DNA of 64,000 nucleotides from Allodiplogaster sudhausi (Eukaryota; Nematoda; Chromadorea; Rhabditida; Diplogasteridae): NCBI GenBank assembly GCA_945643635.1, contig CALZFC010000033.1, positions 634,501 to 698,500 of the forward strand, read 5' to 3'. Shown piece by piece: positions 38,720 to 53,001 of this stretch (position 1 is its first letter; each line of letters starts with the position of its first letter). The notes under the pieces were generated by a model. It saw only the letters and a program-made list of their open reading frames with translations, ran no database searches and was not told where the DNA came from. The position numbers and the translations under genes were made by a program.

Positions 38720-38817
38720 AATCTCTCTTCTGCCTTTCTTCTGTCGACATATCATAATATTCAGTCGCCTGTTATCTCCCATGTTCTGCTCAATGATAAT
38801 GATTGGTTGATAGCAGA
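37161..38817. other. Intergenic region between BAZ2-like and uridine phosphorylase genes
   Basis: Pyrimidine-rich, with CT tracts at 37490-37525, 37750-37805 and 38690-38720 and a minisatellite at 38024-38245. No coding exon is supported. The genes flanking it point the same way, so it contains the BAZ2-like 3' end and the uridine phosphorylase promoter. Confidence 0.6.
38024..38245. repeat. Minisatellite, about 54-bp unit, four copies
   Basis: Each copy starts with ACTGTATCACTCGTT or a close variant and continues with CT-rich sequence to the next CTCAT. Copies start near 38024, 38078, 38132 and 38187. Confidence 0.75.
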
Positions 38818-40732
<1,915 letters not shown>

Positions 40733-41154
40733 GTCTCCCAATTCCACCCTCTCAATTCTAGCATATGCATTTTCACAAGTCACCTCATCACCTCGTTTGA
40801 TGTTTGCTGATTATCTGGATGGGCTCAGTTCGTTTTGACTAAGAGCCACTTATACATAGAGTGATCCGGAGAATGATCATACATAGGAAGAGTCTTTGTT
40901 GATTTTTATCATTTACCTTGCACCGATTTTTCTTCACTGTAGGGTTTCCTTTCATGTTATCCTTATTTAATTCTTCTTTCTCAAATTTCTCCTTATCCTA
41001 TTCCACTAGCTCATTCCCTCACTCTTACTCTCTCTGTCTCTCTAATTCTCTTTCTCTTACTCTCTCTTTCTTGTTCTCTTACTCTCTTACCATCTCACTC
41101 TCTCTAAATTTCTCCCTCTCTCTTCTTCTCTCTCTCATTCTCTCTATGTCTCTT

Positions 41155-41196
<42 letters not shown>

Positions 41197-42099
41197 GTTT
41201 CGTTGTCTCTCGGCGTTCGTGCGGTGGTGATGCACTGCGTACATACGGCGTGTCTTCTGCGAGATAAACAATGCTTCTTATCTGCACTGCTTCTGGCACG
41301 CACAGACAATAAGAGGTAAATGACTTTCAGTTTCCTCGCTGAGAGTCAGAATAAAAAGAACGGAGTTGTTCTTAGTATTAGCTGTGTGGGTAGGCTGTGG
41401 ATCCCTCCTCTCGACCTCATTCTTCCATTCAATCGCTCATCCTCTGACCCTTCTCCATTATGAGCTATGAGTGTGTTGGCCTGCTCCCGCTACGTAGAGC
41501 TGAGAAATAAAACCTAAATTTGAAGTATTCTTTCTCCTATTTATATTTTCTGTTCAGTAGAACTACAAACTGTACCAATCTTGCTGTCTGTTGCCTCCCT
41601 TATGGTTAGATGCAAGAATTAATTCAAAGGTAATTCACGCAGAACGTACCATGGAAGGACAATAATCAAACTTATTTCCTTTACTTCTACAGTGACAAAT
41701 GGCACAAATTATTAAATATGCAAACTTTCATCAATCACAAAGTTAGTCAGAACGAAAGAAACAAAGTTTTTTTGATAGGGGAAACCGATTATTTAGAATC
41801 ACCGGTAGAAATGCAATAAGAAATGAACTGGATTTAAGTTTAGCTATTTTGTCAATACAAAATATTAATGGACAGTAATTTCCTATGAATCAATAGCAGA
41901 GCAAAAGACTGGATAAAGAACAGGAGCTTCATCGAGGATTGAAAGAAATTTAATAGAATGAAAGACGGAATAGTTTGAAGCGAGAGAAAAGCGTGAAAGA
42001 CGAACCTTTTCTTTTCATCTTTGCCCGCAAATGTAGAGGTAACAGTCATGGAGATAATACAGAAATTGAGTAAAATGTAAAATAATGCTAAAGAATAAG
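40733..42099. other. Intergenic, convergent 3' ends of uridine phosphorylase and kinase genes
   Basis: CT-rich stretch at 41020-41190 and A/T-rich sequence elsewhere. No coding exon is supported. Confidence 0.6.
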
Positions 42100-42602
42100 T
42101 TAGATTTGAGCAGAACGAGGCAAAATCCAGGGATGAGAAAGAACTCGGGAGGAAGAAATGCGAGCAGAGGGATCTGCAGTGAGAAGCTGGCGGAGCAGTT
42201 CTTTCGCATCTCAACAGTCAGTCTATTATGTATGTACAGGAAAAAGAGTTTGAAATGGAAGGAGCACCAGAAGAGATGAGCATCCACGGAGTGGAGTGGA
42301 GACGGAGCTGGGCTCGCGCTATGGCACGGAACAAGCCAGCTCGGTCCGCAGCACGGAACGGAGCCGTCCCCGACAGAACCACGTGCATCACCACTCCCAG
42401 CGACCATAGATCTACCGGGATACCGTAACCTGCTAGGGAATACGGGATGATGAGTACGGGATGAAGAAGGCTGCTCACCCAGCTGAGTCACGATTTCTGG
42501 CGCGCAGTATGTCGGAGTACCGCAGATTCGGGTCAGGGGACCGAGCACCGTACACGCCAAGCCAAAGTCCGCTAACTTAACCTGAAGAGAAGAAGAGAGA
42601 TG

Positions 42603-42668
<66 letters not shown>

Positions 42669-42722
42669 AGTAAAGAGATACAGAGAGAGAGAGAGAAAGA
42701 GAGAGAAGGAAAGAGAGAGAAG

Positions 42723-42765
<43 letters not shown>

Positions 42766-44648
42766 GTAAGTGAGAGTGGGGTCGGGAAGGCGAAAATGAG
42801 TGTGAAAGAGAGAGGAACAGAAATGGGACAATGGTAGGTAGAGATGTAGACGTTTACAACAGGGCCGAAGGTAGGAAATCGAAGATTCCAGAATTGCATT
42901 TCAAAATGCGTGCTTTCAGAAAACTGGATAGGTATAATATGCGGAAGGACTATCGACAAACCTTCCAATTTCCAAAGAGTAGCAGATTCTCTGGCTTGAC
43001 ATCGCGGTGAGCGATGGAATTGGCATGCAAATACGCGAGGGCAGAAGCCGTCTGCGAAGAAGAACCATTCATCATACACATTTTTACTTTTCTTTTGTGT
43101 TTTTCCGAGAATCCGCATGTAAGGACTGAAGTATTCTATGCTGTTTTCGAGCACTTTTGAACTGCGGAGTTAGACTCGTGGAAAGGAGTGCACGGGACAA
43201 AGGTGCAGAGCAATTTTCTGTACCAGTGAAAGGTAAGATGAAGAACAGAATAGAATGGCAGCAAAACGCACTAAGAGTACAGGGAAAGACGAACAGAAGG
43301 GAAAGACGGAGAGGACAGATGAGAGCAGAGAGAATGACAATTGGATAACGAGTTCAGAGAGTGAAGAAAAAATGATAACTACAAACAAATTAAGTGCAAC
43401 TTCAGATTCCATGAAAGGAAATAGAAACAAATTCATTCTTATATACAAATAAAGAATCCACTTTATTAGTTTTGTGAGAATAAATAAATAAATATATAGA
43501 TATAAGAAAAGAATCAACCTGCTGAAGAACCCGCGCCGCTTCTCTCTCCTCTAATCTTCCTCTTCTCCTTACCACTTCGAAGACGTCTCCGTCCTTTCAA
43601 ATCGTGCCAAATCTACTTCTTTTTACAAGATTTTTGAATTGGTCAATAGAATTAGTTATTTGAAGAGCGTATAATCTTAATCCATCACTAATAATCTTAT
43701 CCGTTAATCCCCATTCAATACCGTATGCAGTTGTCTTTTCGTGAACAGACCCACTGAAAACGAAGTGCTGTGCAGTATCCTCTGACTAATCTGGCTGTTT
43801 TCATTGTTAGACTTTCTCGCTCTCTATCGTCTACCCAACCTGGGCAAACTCGAAGAAAAGATAATAGAAGTTGTCAGTCTGGAAGGCATCGATGAGTTGG
43901 CAGATGTTAGCATGGGAGGCCCCAGCCAGAACTTCCACTTCGTTTTCTACGAAGAACCACTTTCCACGAAGCGAACGCTTTGCAATTTCCTGAAGGGGGA
44001 AACTCTCAGCTCTTCAGTTAGTCCAGTCATCTCTTCCTATTCACACTTCTTTGAGTCGTTGTAACCGAGTCCCCGATTTCCAAATTGTGGCTAAGAGGAC
44101 TTCCGAGTTCATTTTTCAGATTGTGGACCGTGGCCAGAGCAACAATCTCTGACTCTTTCGGGTATCTTTGGACTAATGCAGTAGCCATGATGCAAGGTTG
44201 GTCAAGAAGTGGTGACTCATTCATTCTCACTCTTTCTCTCCCCGTTCCTCTCTCATCCTTCTCCCCCCATCGCTGTCTCTCTCTCTCCCTTCTTTAAGGA
44301 TTCCTCCTCTCCACTCCACCCTCGATCTCACTGCTCCTGCTCGTTTTCCTCTCCCCACTAACGTGTCATAACTTCAGGCCTCGCAGACTAGTATTGGCCA
44401 ATGCAACGGGCATCGCATCATTCCTTCTGCTCCACTTTCTCTGTTCCTCTTTCTTTCTCTCTCTGCTTCTCTCTGTCCTCCAACTCTTTTTCTCTCCACT
44501 ATACACCTCTTTGTCTCCTATGCACCTTTTTTTTCTGCTACTAGACGGCAGGAAGGAAGTGGTTGAGGTGACCAGAGGAGAACATGATGTGACTCAGGAA
44601 GCGAGGACGAGGTAAGAGTGAGATAGCAAGAGAGAGCGAGCGAGAGAA

Positions 44649-44691
<43 letters not shown>

Positions 44692-45596
44692 TAGAGAAAG
44701 GGAAGAAATATTATAAAGAGCAAAGTAGGAGAACAGCCGGAGATTCTCTAATACTTTTGACCATGAGATGCCGGTCTATAAGAGGATGGTTGCGAAGGTG
44801 AGAATCATCTGGGCCTCTTGGGGCCAACGGTGAAACATGCAACAGGAGCAGGGATAAAAGGATGTCCATCGCTACTTCCTCTCTCTCTCTCCTCTCTCTC
44901 TCTCCTTCTATCTCTCTCTCCTTCTATCTCTCTCCTCTCTCTCTCTCCGTCTATCTCTCTCTCCTTCTATCTCTATCTCTCTCCTTCTATCTCTCTCTAT
45001 TTCTATCTCTCTCTCCTTCTATCTCTCTCTCCTTCTATCTCTCTCTCTCTCTATTTCTATCTCTCTATCTCCTTCTATTTCTTTCTCCTTCTATCTCTCC
45101 CTCTCTCTCTCTCGATCTATCTCTCCTTTTCCTTTCTCTGCAAAATTTGGAGATTAACAAGAAGGTTGTAAATTGATGATGATAAGGGTTAGTGCAGCGT
45201 AAATAAATTGAGAACCTTTAGAGCGCATTTCTTATCGTCTCTCCGTCGAATTGCAATGCGGACCTGCAGAGGAAGAAGAAAAGGAAAGTCTAAGCCCCCG
45301 CTCATCTGCTCGTTTCTTACTTGTGAGAAGTTTCCCTTGCCCACGACACTTCCGATGTCGAATTCCTTCTCGAGCGAGTGCCTTCTCTCGATGGCTTGGA
45401 TGTTCTCTGAGCGCTGCAAGAATCAAAAGCTAAATTGAATCATAAAACAAGGACATTCTGAATAAGAAATTGTCCAGGCGAAAAAATCCAAAATCCAGGC
45501 GGAAAACACAGAGAAAGAACGGACGCCGAAGAAGCCCTCGTTGATATGTTTGCTGGTGTTGTGAATGAGACGGGACTGCCGGCTGATACCGTCCAT
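42100..45596 (-). CDS. CaMK-group Ser/Thr protein kinase, DCLK/CaMKI-like, kinase domain only
   Basis: Eight exons in frame: 45525-45596, 45321-45413, 45216-45263, 43840-43989, 43519-43593, 42962-43051, 42479-42581 plus 42268-42429, and 42100-42209, giving about 300 residues. Kinase motifs: Gly-rich loop GKGNFSQV, ALK (ATP Lys), ENEVEVL (helix C Glu), FEFAQDGDVFEVV, catalytic loop HRDVKPENLL, DFGLA, the activation segment CGTPTYCAPEI, DLWSLGVV and DPSARISSSRVLSHPWI. GPLTRICGTPTY resembles the doublecortin-like kinase activation segment. There is no doublecortin, calmodulin-binding or other domain: only 24 residues precede the second exon and eight follow HPWI. The first exon's donor is less certain than the rest. 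STK33-like kinases are an alternative. It is divergently paired with FAIM. Confidence 0.88.
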
Positions 45597-46366
45597 GAGC
45601 TCGGGGGATCTCTCCACCGATTGACTCGCTTAATACTTGTCTTTTACAATCTTAATAGTTTCCCAACGGACCGAAGAAAGTGAAGAGGGACAAGAATAGA
45701 ACGAGAGGCATGCAATAAAGGAGTTCGGAACCTCGACGAGGGCCGAACTGGCGAGGAGCGGCCGCTGAGAGAGAGCGCATTGTGGAGGAAGAGGGAAGGC
45801 TATTCTGGAGGGGAGGACATGGATAGGGGGCGGGATCGAGCAGTACGAAGGGGTGGTCACTCGGGGGGTGGAGCATCCTTCAGCACTCTCAACAAAGGTG
45901 TGAGGGAGGGGAGGGGGATGAGATGGCTGCTACTTCATGAGCTGCCGGTACTCTTCATTTGGAATGCAGACCCGTAATAGACTCTCTTGGTAATTCTAGG
46001 GACGAATCGGGGCGCCGAGGGCAGAGAGACGAGAGAGCAGAAGCAGACTACGTATGGCTACCTAGCAACGGTGGCTGACCCTCCGCCCTCTCCTCTCGGT
46101 CACACGCTTCTCCTTCTCTTTCTATCATTCTCCTTCTCTCTTCCCTCTCCACTGCCATTCGTACTAAGACGCCGAATCGTCCTCCTACCACATCTCCTGC
46201 CGGTAAGCTGACTCGTTAGTCCTCTTCCCATTAATCTAGAAACTGTATTTCTTCCTTACAAATTTGTGATTTCTCATGCTTTTAGTAATTCTTGTCCACT
46301 TCGTTAAAAGTCGGATTACATTTCCAATGATTTCTAGAAGGGTAAAAGATGTTTGTAGTTGAGTAA
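45597..46366. promoter_or_regulatory. Shared intergenic region of divergent kinase and FAIM genes
   Basis: 770 bp between the two start codons, so it must contain the 5' UTRs and promoters of both head-to-head genes. The half near the kinase is G/A-rich on the plus strand and the middle is CT-rich (46090-46160). I see no convincing TATA box. Confidence 0.45.
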
Positions 46367-46710
46367 ATGGCTGCTGGAGAAGACACCGTTGCCGTTTGGT
46401 CTGTTCCCCTGGAAGAGAAGATTCATCGCATTCAGTTCCAACACGGAACCACCACTGGCAAGCGAGTCATTCTCATCGATGGCCAGGTCTTTTTTCCTTT
46501 ACCATTCTATTTGATTCCTTTCTTTGTTTTTATAATTGGTATAAAATGAAGAGAGGTGAAATGAAGGAAGTAGTTCGGCGCGACTGGATGTTCAAATTAG
46601 TGGGAAAGGAACACTTCCGCCTCGGCAAGCTTCCCTGCACAATCACCATCGACGCCCTTGGTACTTTCGCCTACGAATACTCACTGGAGGTGCAGCTACA
46701 CTCCTTTCTC

Positions 46711-46758
<48 letters not shown>

Positions 46759-47632
46759 GAGAGAGAGAGGGAGAGAGGCATCTTTGCAGGTGAACGGGAA
46801 GGCATTCGAGAAGTTCAGGGAGGAGCAGAGCCGGAAGCTGCAGACCTGGACAGTGACACTCGGAGGAGCCGACAGTCGCATCTGCCTCGGTCGGTTACCC
46901 TCATTGCTCCATTCCTTTTCCAACATCATCCACATATCTTTCACATAAAAAGTTTTTAGATAAACAGTCGATGGACATTTGGGTCAACGGAAGCAAGATC
47001 GAAACCGCCGTCAGTATTATCCGTTACTTATTTGCAGTTACACGGTCATTTACGCAGTGCAAAAAGCGATCCTCATCGATGATGATGCATCGTCAGTGCT
47101 AAAATGATTAGGCCGCGACGCGACCTTAGGGAACGCAACGCGTTTCCGTGCGTGATTACAATTTAAAATTGCTGTGCGGGACAGAAAAAAGTGCGACCGC
47201 AACGCGTGCTTGCTCGCATTGCGGTCACGTTCCAAGCTATTCGTCTTAAACAAAGTGCCCAATTCTACCGTACTTTAGCCAAAAATTTGACATTCGGCCA
47301 ATTTTGTCGTCCCGCGCTTTTAACAAATAAGACAAAATTCAAATATAATTTGAACGCGCTTCATCAAACTGAGTATCGAGAGAGTGACATCCTTAGAGGA
47401 TCGCTTTTGGAGAACCGTGGTTATTCTAACTTCTCTTTCTCTCTCTCTCTCGTCTCTCGTGCAGGGTGAGTTCGGAGACACGACAGAGACGCACTTCGTG
47501 GTGGCTGGAGTGTCGTGCAAACTGGCGTCGGTGAACAGTGGCCGCCGCTCCCTTGGAGTAGTGCATGAACTGCACGTGGGAGGACAGCGAATCGGGCTGA
47601 GCCAGGAACACTCCGACCTCAGCCATCCATGA
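46367..47632 (+). CDS. FAIM: FAIM (Fas apoptotic inhibitory molecule) orthologue
   Basis: Small soluble beta-sandwich protein; in vertebrates it protects cells from Fas-induced death and from protein aggregation. Five exons join in frame: 46367-46486, 46567-46689, 46790-46889, 46960-47009 and 47465-47632 (561 nt, 186 residues; human short form about 179). Conserved segments are VAVWSVPL, HGTTTGKRVI, DWMFKLVGKE, TITIDALGTFAYEYSLEVNGK, DIWVNGSKIETAGEF and THFVVAG (given in shorter pieces). The third intron boundary follows a GA tract. The last intron (455 bp) has no recognisable content. Length and full-length similarity make the call firm. Confidence 0.95.
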
Positions 47633-48017
47633 GTCATTCTTGTATGAACCATCTCAAGTTTCGAGTAGAAGCACTCAGGTTTATTGCGAGTGTATGATGT
47701 GAGTGTGAGCTAAAGGATGACATCTTGCTCTGAGGAACGAGTCAATTCCTGCTGAGGGGTCAAATCGTTAATGTCTTGTTAAGCAACGGGGGATATAGAA
47801 ACAAATGGACGGTAAAAATACTCGGTCATGAGATGCTTTGAAATGAAAAGAATGGATGAAAGATATAAGGAGAGGGTGTTAGCGGTGAATGGATAAGTGG
47901 ACGTAGACATGGAAAGGACACAGCGGAAGTCTAGCAAGTTGCGGACATCAAATCGGCACAAGTAAAACAAACCATTAACGATTTTCTCTCTTATCAAATT
48001 TTCAGACAGGGATTAGC
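47633..48017. other. Short convergent 3' intergenic region
   Basis: Between the FAIM stop and the stop of the minus-strand gene; nothing recognisable apart from likely 3' UTRs. Confidence 0.5.
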
Positions 48018-49786
48018 TTAGTAGCTTTCTTGGTCGCTCGATGATTCAGAATCTTCCGTCTCTTCTTCCTTCTCATCACTCGAAACTGCGTTTGGCAGTC
48101 TACAAGAAGGCAATCCTTTTCTATGCTTGCAAAGAACAGAAAACGATAGTTATAAAAGAAATATACTTATAAAGGCGAGATTCACATGGTTAAAAGATCT
48201 CGGCTCATATAACGGTGTCAGAAATATTAGCAGGGCAGATACACATGACATACCTTAACTTGTGTAAGAAACTAACTGAACCACTGACGGGCCGAATTTA
48301 TGCAAAGTTCTACTGGACCGGAAGCAGACATCCGAGAGATCCGAGTGAGATCAAGCCGAGGAACGTGCGCCACTAGAGGAACTGATTATTTTACTTCGTT
48401 CTCTTTCCTTTATCCGTCTAGTTCTATCGAAAGCATCAGACATCCACAATACGAAACTCAACGCTTACTGGCATAGAAAGCCCAGACATTGTAAAAAGAT
48501 TTAGTCGATAGAAAAAAAATCTATACAAGCCTGAAGGAAATATCGCAGAACTCCTCAAAATCCTAGAATGAGCCTCGAAAATACAAGTGAAAAGAAAAGG
48601 AAATGAAAGACTGGCTGGAGGAGTTGTTGCTTGAGAAAGAAGTGACAAAGACATCGTTGAATTGACGATCCCTCTGAAGGCGTCTGAAGAAGCAAATTTA
48701 TCATTTCAGAGATATTCAGTGTTCATTCAAGATCTTCCGCTTAACTGTTCGCATCAAAAGAGGCCAACGGTGGCGAATAGTTATAGAGTTTTAAAACTAT
48801 GACAAACGTACTCAGCATTTCTTCGTGAACGCCGTCAGGAGAGGGAAAAACGTCGCTCTCTTCCTCTTCCACTTCATCCTCGAAGCCGAGAAGTGGAGAG
48901 AGAGCGGAGTCGGTCGTGGAGAGACGCAGCCACCCTCCGTCCGGGGCACGAACCAATCTGAGAAGACCACCAGTCCTTAGCTGAGAAGCACACCATTGGA
49001 AAGCCTGGAACCTGCGTTGAACTGCTTGGCTTCGAAAGTGAGGAGGGGTGGCTGGAGGAGGGTAGAAGTCGTGTAAGATGCTGCTATGGGAGTGAGAAGA
49101 AGGAGAGGGAGAACGAGAAAGACGGCGGAGTTCAGCTCTTCTCTTTTCCTTCCTCGAAAACATCTTGAAGAGGCCAGAACTCTTCAACTCCTTCAATTCT
49201 GCACTCTGCAATCATTTTAGAAATTGATAATGCCATAATTGCACTAATACTAATGATGTGTCCTTTTCATTTGCGAAAGAAATTTGAAAAAAAGACATTT
49301 AAAAAGAGCGAACCTCATGCGTCAACTGTGCGGTGAAGAAATCATCGTTGTTGATGGACAGAGCCGGAACTGAAAAAACAATAATGAGAAGGCTGAAAGG
49401 AAGTCCTCCTACCTGAAGCGATGGGTGCAGAGGAGTTCACCGGTTTCCCTCGAATTCGCTGCAATCACAAACCGAGTTCCACCAAGCGCTTCTCTTTACA
49501 AACAAACCCCAAATACTACCATAAGTGAGAAATTTACAACGTGCCTCACAATACGCGCATCGACAAACCGTTTTCGTCGTTGTCGGTCTTCTTGCTGGCG
49601 GAGAGATCTGCACAGAGGGACATCGCTGGCACTTCTTCCCCCCAGTCCGTGGAATGGAAGAGGAAGGAGTACTGTAGTTGATGGCGAGAATGGAAGAGGG
49701 AAGAGAGAGAGAGAGACAGGTGAAGGAAGAGACGCAGACACTGACGCCGCTCTCTGAGCAGCCCTTCGACGAGTCGTCGGTGCCAT
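48018..49786 (-). CDS. Unrecognised protein with basic N-terminus and acidic, Ser-rich C-terminus
   Basis: Not recognised. Exons supported by splice sites and frame are: 49742-49786 (MAPTTRRRAAQRAAS), one at about 49570-49672 (STDWGKKCQRCPS, with a CxxC), a short one at about 49415-49458 (RGKPVNSSAPIAS), one at about 49315-49370 (ALSINNDDFFTAQL), and 48812-49205 (SAELKELKSSGLFKMF, KEKRRAELRRLSRS, an Arg/Trp-rich patch LRTGGLLRLVRAPDGGWL, then an acidic stretch EDEVEEEES). The last exon ends at 48018 with KEEETEDSESSSDQESY, typical of casein-kinase-2 substrates. The link between 48812 and the last exon is unresolved (a candidate exon starts at 48683). A nuclear role is a guess from composition only. 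Confidence 0.6.
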
Positions 49787-52236
49787 CGATCTAAGAGGGA
49801 ATTCTTGAAGAGAGGGACAGACAGTCCGAGATACATCTTTTATTATTGTCAAAACATCAGCAAACCATGCCGATCATTGTATTTTTTGCCTGGTTGATAA
49901 ATTTTTTTCTATTCTTGTACTTCAGTGTTACTGGAGCAAGTTAGCAATAGCTGGATGCTCTAGTGTACTTTATTGCCATGCTCCCTCCATGAGATACCGG
50001 ATACTCCGCCTCTCAATCACACTATCTGGCAGATGAAGCAAGAGGCAACTGGCCCCGCAATCAACTGTCCTTCCACTCTCCCTCTTCTCCCCTCACTCTC
50101 TTCCACTCTCCCTCTTCTCCTCTCCCTCTTCTCCCCTCCCTCTCTTCCACTCTCCATCTTCTCCCCTCCCTCTCTTCCACTCTCCCTCTTCTCCCCTCCC
50201 TCTCTTCCACTCTCCCTCTTCTCCCCTCACTCTCTTCCACTCTCCCTCTTCTCCCCTCCCTCTCTTCCACTCTCCCTCTTCTCCCCTCCCTCTCTTCCAC
50301 TCTCCCTCTCGGTCAATTTCAACTGATCATCAAATGGCAATAACAAATTTCTTCTACCCAGTTGGTTCATTTACACAGTTCTAAATTCTCCTATGGTCTA
50401 ACAAATAAGTAAAAAAAATTGTTTAAAAAAAATGTTGAAATTCTATAAACTTAATACAAATAATCATGATCAGCTTCTATGATATGGATTTTATGTTATC
50501 ACTATGAAGTGAAAAATTTAATTTAAATGTAATCTACTAATAAATGTTCCCAAGAGCAATGCTTGAAAGCTAAAGATCTTCTACACGACTGCGTGTTACA
50601 ATGGCAGCCGTGGAGAGGCTGCCCAGAGGCTAACCGGGCAGCCCACTTTTTCACCCTCTTCTTCCTCCTACCACCCCTGCTCTTTCTCTTCAGGACGGGA
50701 AGAAGGCACAGGTGCCTTTCTTCCCTTACTCCTTATCTCACTCTCAACACTTCTCTACTTTTTTCTATTCGACCTGCGAATCAATCCACTTCTCATAACA
50801 TTTGATTTCTCTTCTCCCCCGACACTAACTAATCTTAATCTTCGAGCGAATCGAACACATTTCTGCGAGATTATGCAAATTGCCTTGGCGTCAGAGACCA
50901 GTTGAGGAGAGTTTGGAAATTCATGAATGCTCAATTAGCACTCCCCCTGCTTCTCATTCATGACTCTTGCTATTCTTCTGCCTACGAATATGTCTCATTG
51001 TAGATCAAAGCAGATCAGGAGGGCCCGGAAAGGGAGGCCAAACATAGTGTGAGTACTTCCTCCTCTGCTTCAGTGAATGCATTGTCTTGTCTTGGCAGCA
51101 CGCACTCTCTGCTCTGCTCATCGCCATTCTCTCCTCCTCCACCCTCTTCAGAGATCAATCCACTAAGAAGTCAAGAAGTACTCTTTGTCACGCTCTTTCA
51201 ATAACCTTTCAACTTACCTTGCATTCCGTTTGATCCGTCTGTACAATAACTTATCCATATCACTCGCACATTACTCCCTTCGCCTACTATTCATCGAGTC
51301 GCAATATTATTGGAAGAGAATGGCAGTGGAGGAGAATGAATGAGGTGGCGAGTTCCTCGCAAGAGAAGAAGGCAGTGTTAGCCACGAGTGGCCTGCAGTC
51401 TTCATTACACATCTAGGTGCCACTCTGGAGAACACTGCCTGGAGTAGAGTGAGGAAAAGAAGCGGGGAAAGAGAGTGAACGACTCCAAACCACTACACTC
51501 TATAGATTCATGATGGGTTAAATGCAGTTTTCCGGTAGTAGAAATGTTTGAAAAAGAGTAACAATTTTTCATACGATATCGCTTTTTCGTTCTCTCAAAA
51601 ACCCATATCAAGACAAAAATCACAAGCAAAGGCATCATACCGAACCTAGTCTTTACTCATCTACCACCTTTCGAAACGAATAGTTTGCTTATTGAATAGC
51701 AAAGCTTCCCTTGACCCATTCCTGTGGGCGGCGCCCTTTGGACACCTCTCGGGGCATTCCGAATGAGGCAGGCGACAACTGTCTCTGCTTGGTCGCGCCC
51801 TTCCAATCTCTCCCCCTCCAAACTCATCCGTCTGCCCCACCCAGCCTAATCACTGTGCCTTTACTGCCTTCCCAGACCCTCTTCCCACCTTTCTTTCTGC
51901 TCCCCCAATTGTTTACCTGCTCTGAGTATTCGCCTTCTGCACATTAACTGGTGGCCCTCCGACATCATCCGCAAACCCGGCCGGGATAAGCAAGCACTCT
52001 TCCCCTACTTCTCTCACACCAAGAGGCCTTTCAGGCGTGCGAAAAGAGGCCTGGTCTTGAGATGAGTCAACCCTTGCCCAAGCAAGTAGCGGAGGTAGAC
52101 GCCCATCTTCACTTCTCTTAGATCACGCCCCTCCCATTACTTCTTTCATAATTTCTTCGCTAGTCATCAGTCATATCAAGCATTTGACAAGTTGAAGCCT
52201 GTCGATCCCTTTGCACATTTCTTTGCTAGCGAGAGG

Positions 52237-52286
<50 letters not shown>

Positions 52287-52294
52287 ACACAGGG

Positions 52295-52347
<53 letters not shown>

Positions 52348-52622
52348 GGGAGGGAGAGAGAGTGAGAGAGGAGGGAGCGAGAGAGAGTGAGCGTGAGAGG
52401 CTTTGACATCCGACTCATCCGATGTGCAAGCACAAATCCTAGAACATTAGCTGTTAAAAAAAACAAATGCATGAATGCGTTATTTGGATGTACTGAAGAA
52501 CTCTTTGGAATGTTCCGCTGTCGTGCTCCGTAATTCGTGCAATCGCTTGAGTGATAGACTGGTGTTGAAGGGTACAAGGAGGAACGAGATCTTCTCCCTG
52601 AAGGAGAAGACTCCGAGTGCCA
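49787..52622. other. Intergenic region with minisatellite and purine tract
   Basis: It contains the minisatellite at 50075-50311, A/T-rich sequence at 50340-50560, a C/T-rich stretch at 51770-51950 and a (GA)n tract at 52230-52390. Possible exon-like pieces (about 50563-50660 and 51004-51048) have no recognisable homology and are not called. Confidence 0.5.
50075..50311. repeat. Minisatellite, 30-bp CT-rich unit, about seven to eight copies
   Basis: Tandem copies of a 30-bp unit beginning TCTCTTCCACTCTCCCTCTT and ending CTCCCCTCCC, nearly identical from 50135 to 50300. The unit length is a multiple of three, which makes a false repetitive open frame on both strands. Confidence 0.9.
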
Positions 52623-52905
52623 ATGACTAAGGCAAGAGGAATCTGGCTGATTCCCCTTCTTATGTTCACGGCCGGAGTTTCTGCCAGAAGAGCCTATCTC
52701 CTTAACCAAGCGGCCTGCAGGTACAGCCTTGACTTCCAGTAGCAAAAGTGCGAGTAAGATCTTTCCAAGAGTGCACTGCCAAAATGCCGGAGCCTGTGCC
52801 TACGACATCGACGATCCAAGCATTCACTCGTGCCTCTGCCTCGAGGATGTCTGGGACGGTCAACTCTGCGAAATCCCCCGTCAGAAATCAAGCTCATGTT
52901 CTTAA
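52623..52905 (+). CDS. Small secreted protein with one EGF-like domain
   Basis: Two exons, 52623-52720 and 52770-52905, separated by a 49-nt GT-AG intron, encode 77 residues. Residues 1-21 are a good signal peptide (basic MTKAR, hydrophobic IWLIPLLMF, small residues TAGVSA before the cut). Residues 33-66 hold six cysteines spaced C-x3-C-x5-C-x11-C-x1-C-x8-C, with NAG before the third Cys and WDGQLC at the end, which is the EGF-like pattern. A tail of about 11 residues follows. There is no membrane segment. It could be a secreted growth-factor-like ligand or a venom/adhesion-type EGF peptide; function is unknown. The next gene starts less than 100 bp downstream on the same strand. Confidence 0.75.
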
Positions 52906-53001
52906 AATGATGGTGTAAAGCTTATAAGCAAAGACAGGGAGAGAAATAAGATTTGTAAATAGCTTAATTGAGTGGGAGAACACCAGCCACTCACAACTCC
53001 G

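Noticed and set aside
47041..47464. CG-rich palindromic-looking sequence in the last FAIM intron as a MITE
   Set aside because: No consistent terminal inverted repeats or target duplication could be identified.
51004..51048. Exon-like piece (IKADQEGPEREAKH) between TTGTAG and GTGTGAG
   Set aside because: Isolated, no partner exon in frame and no family match.
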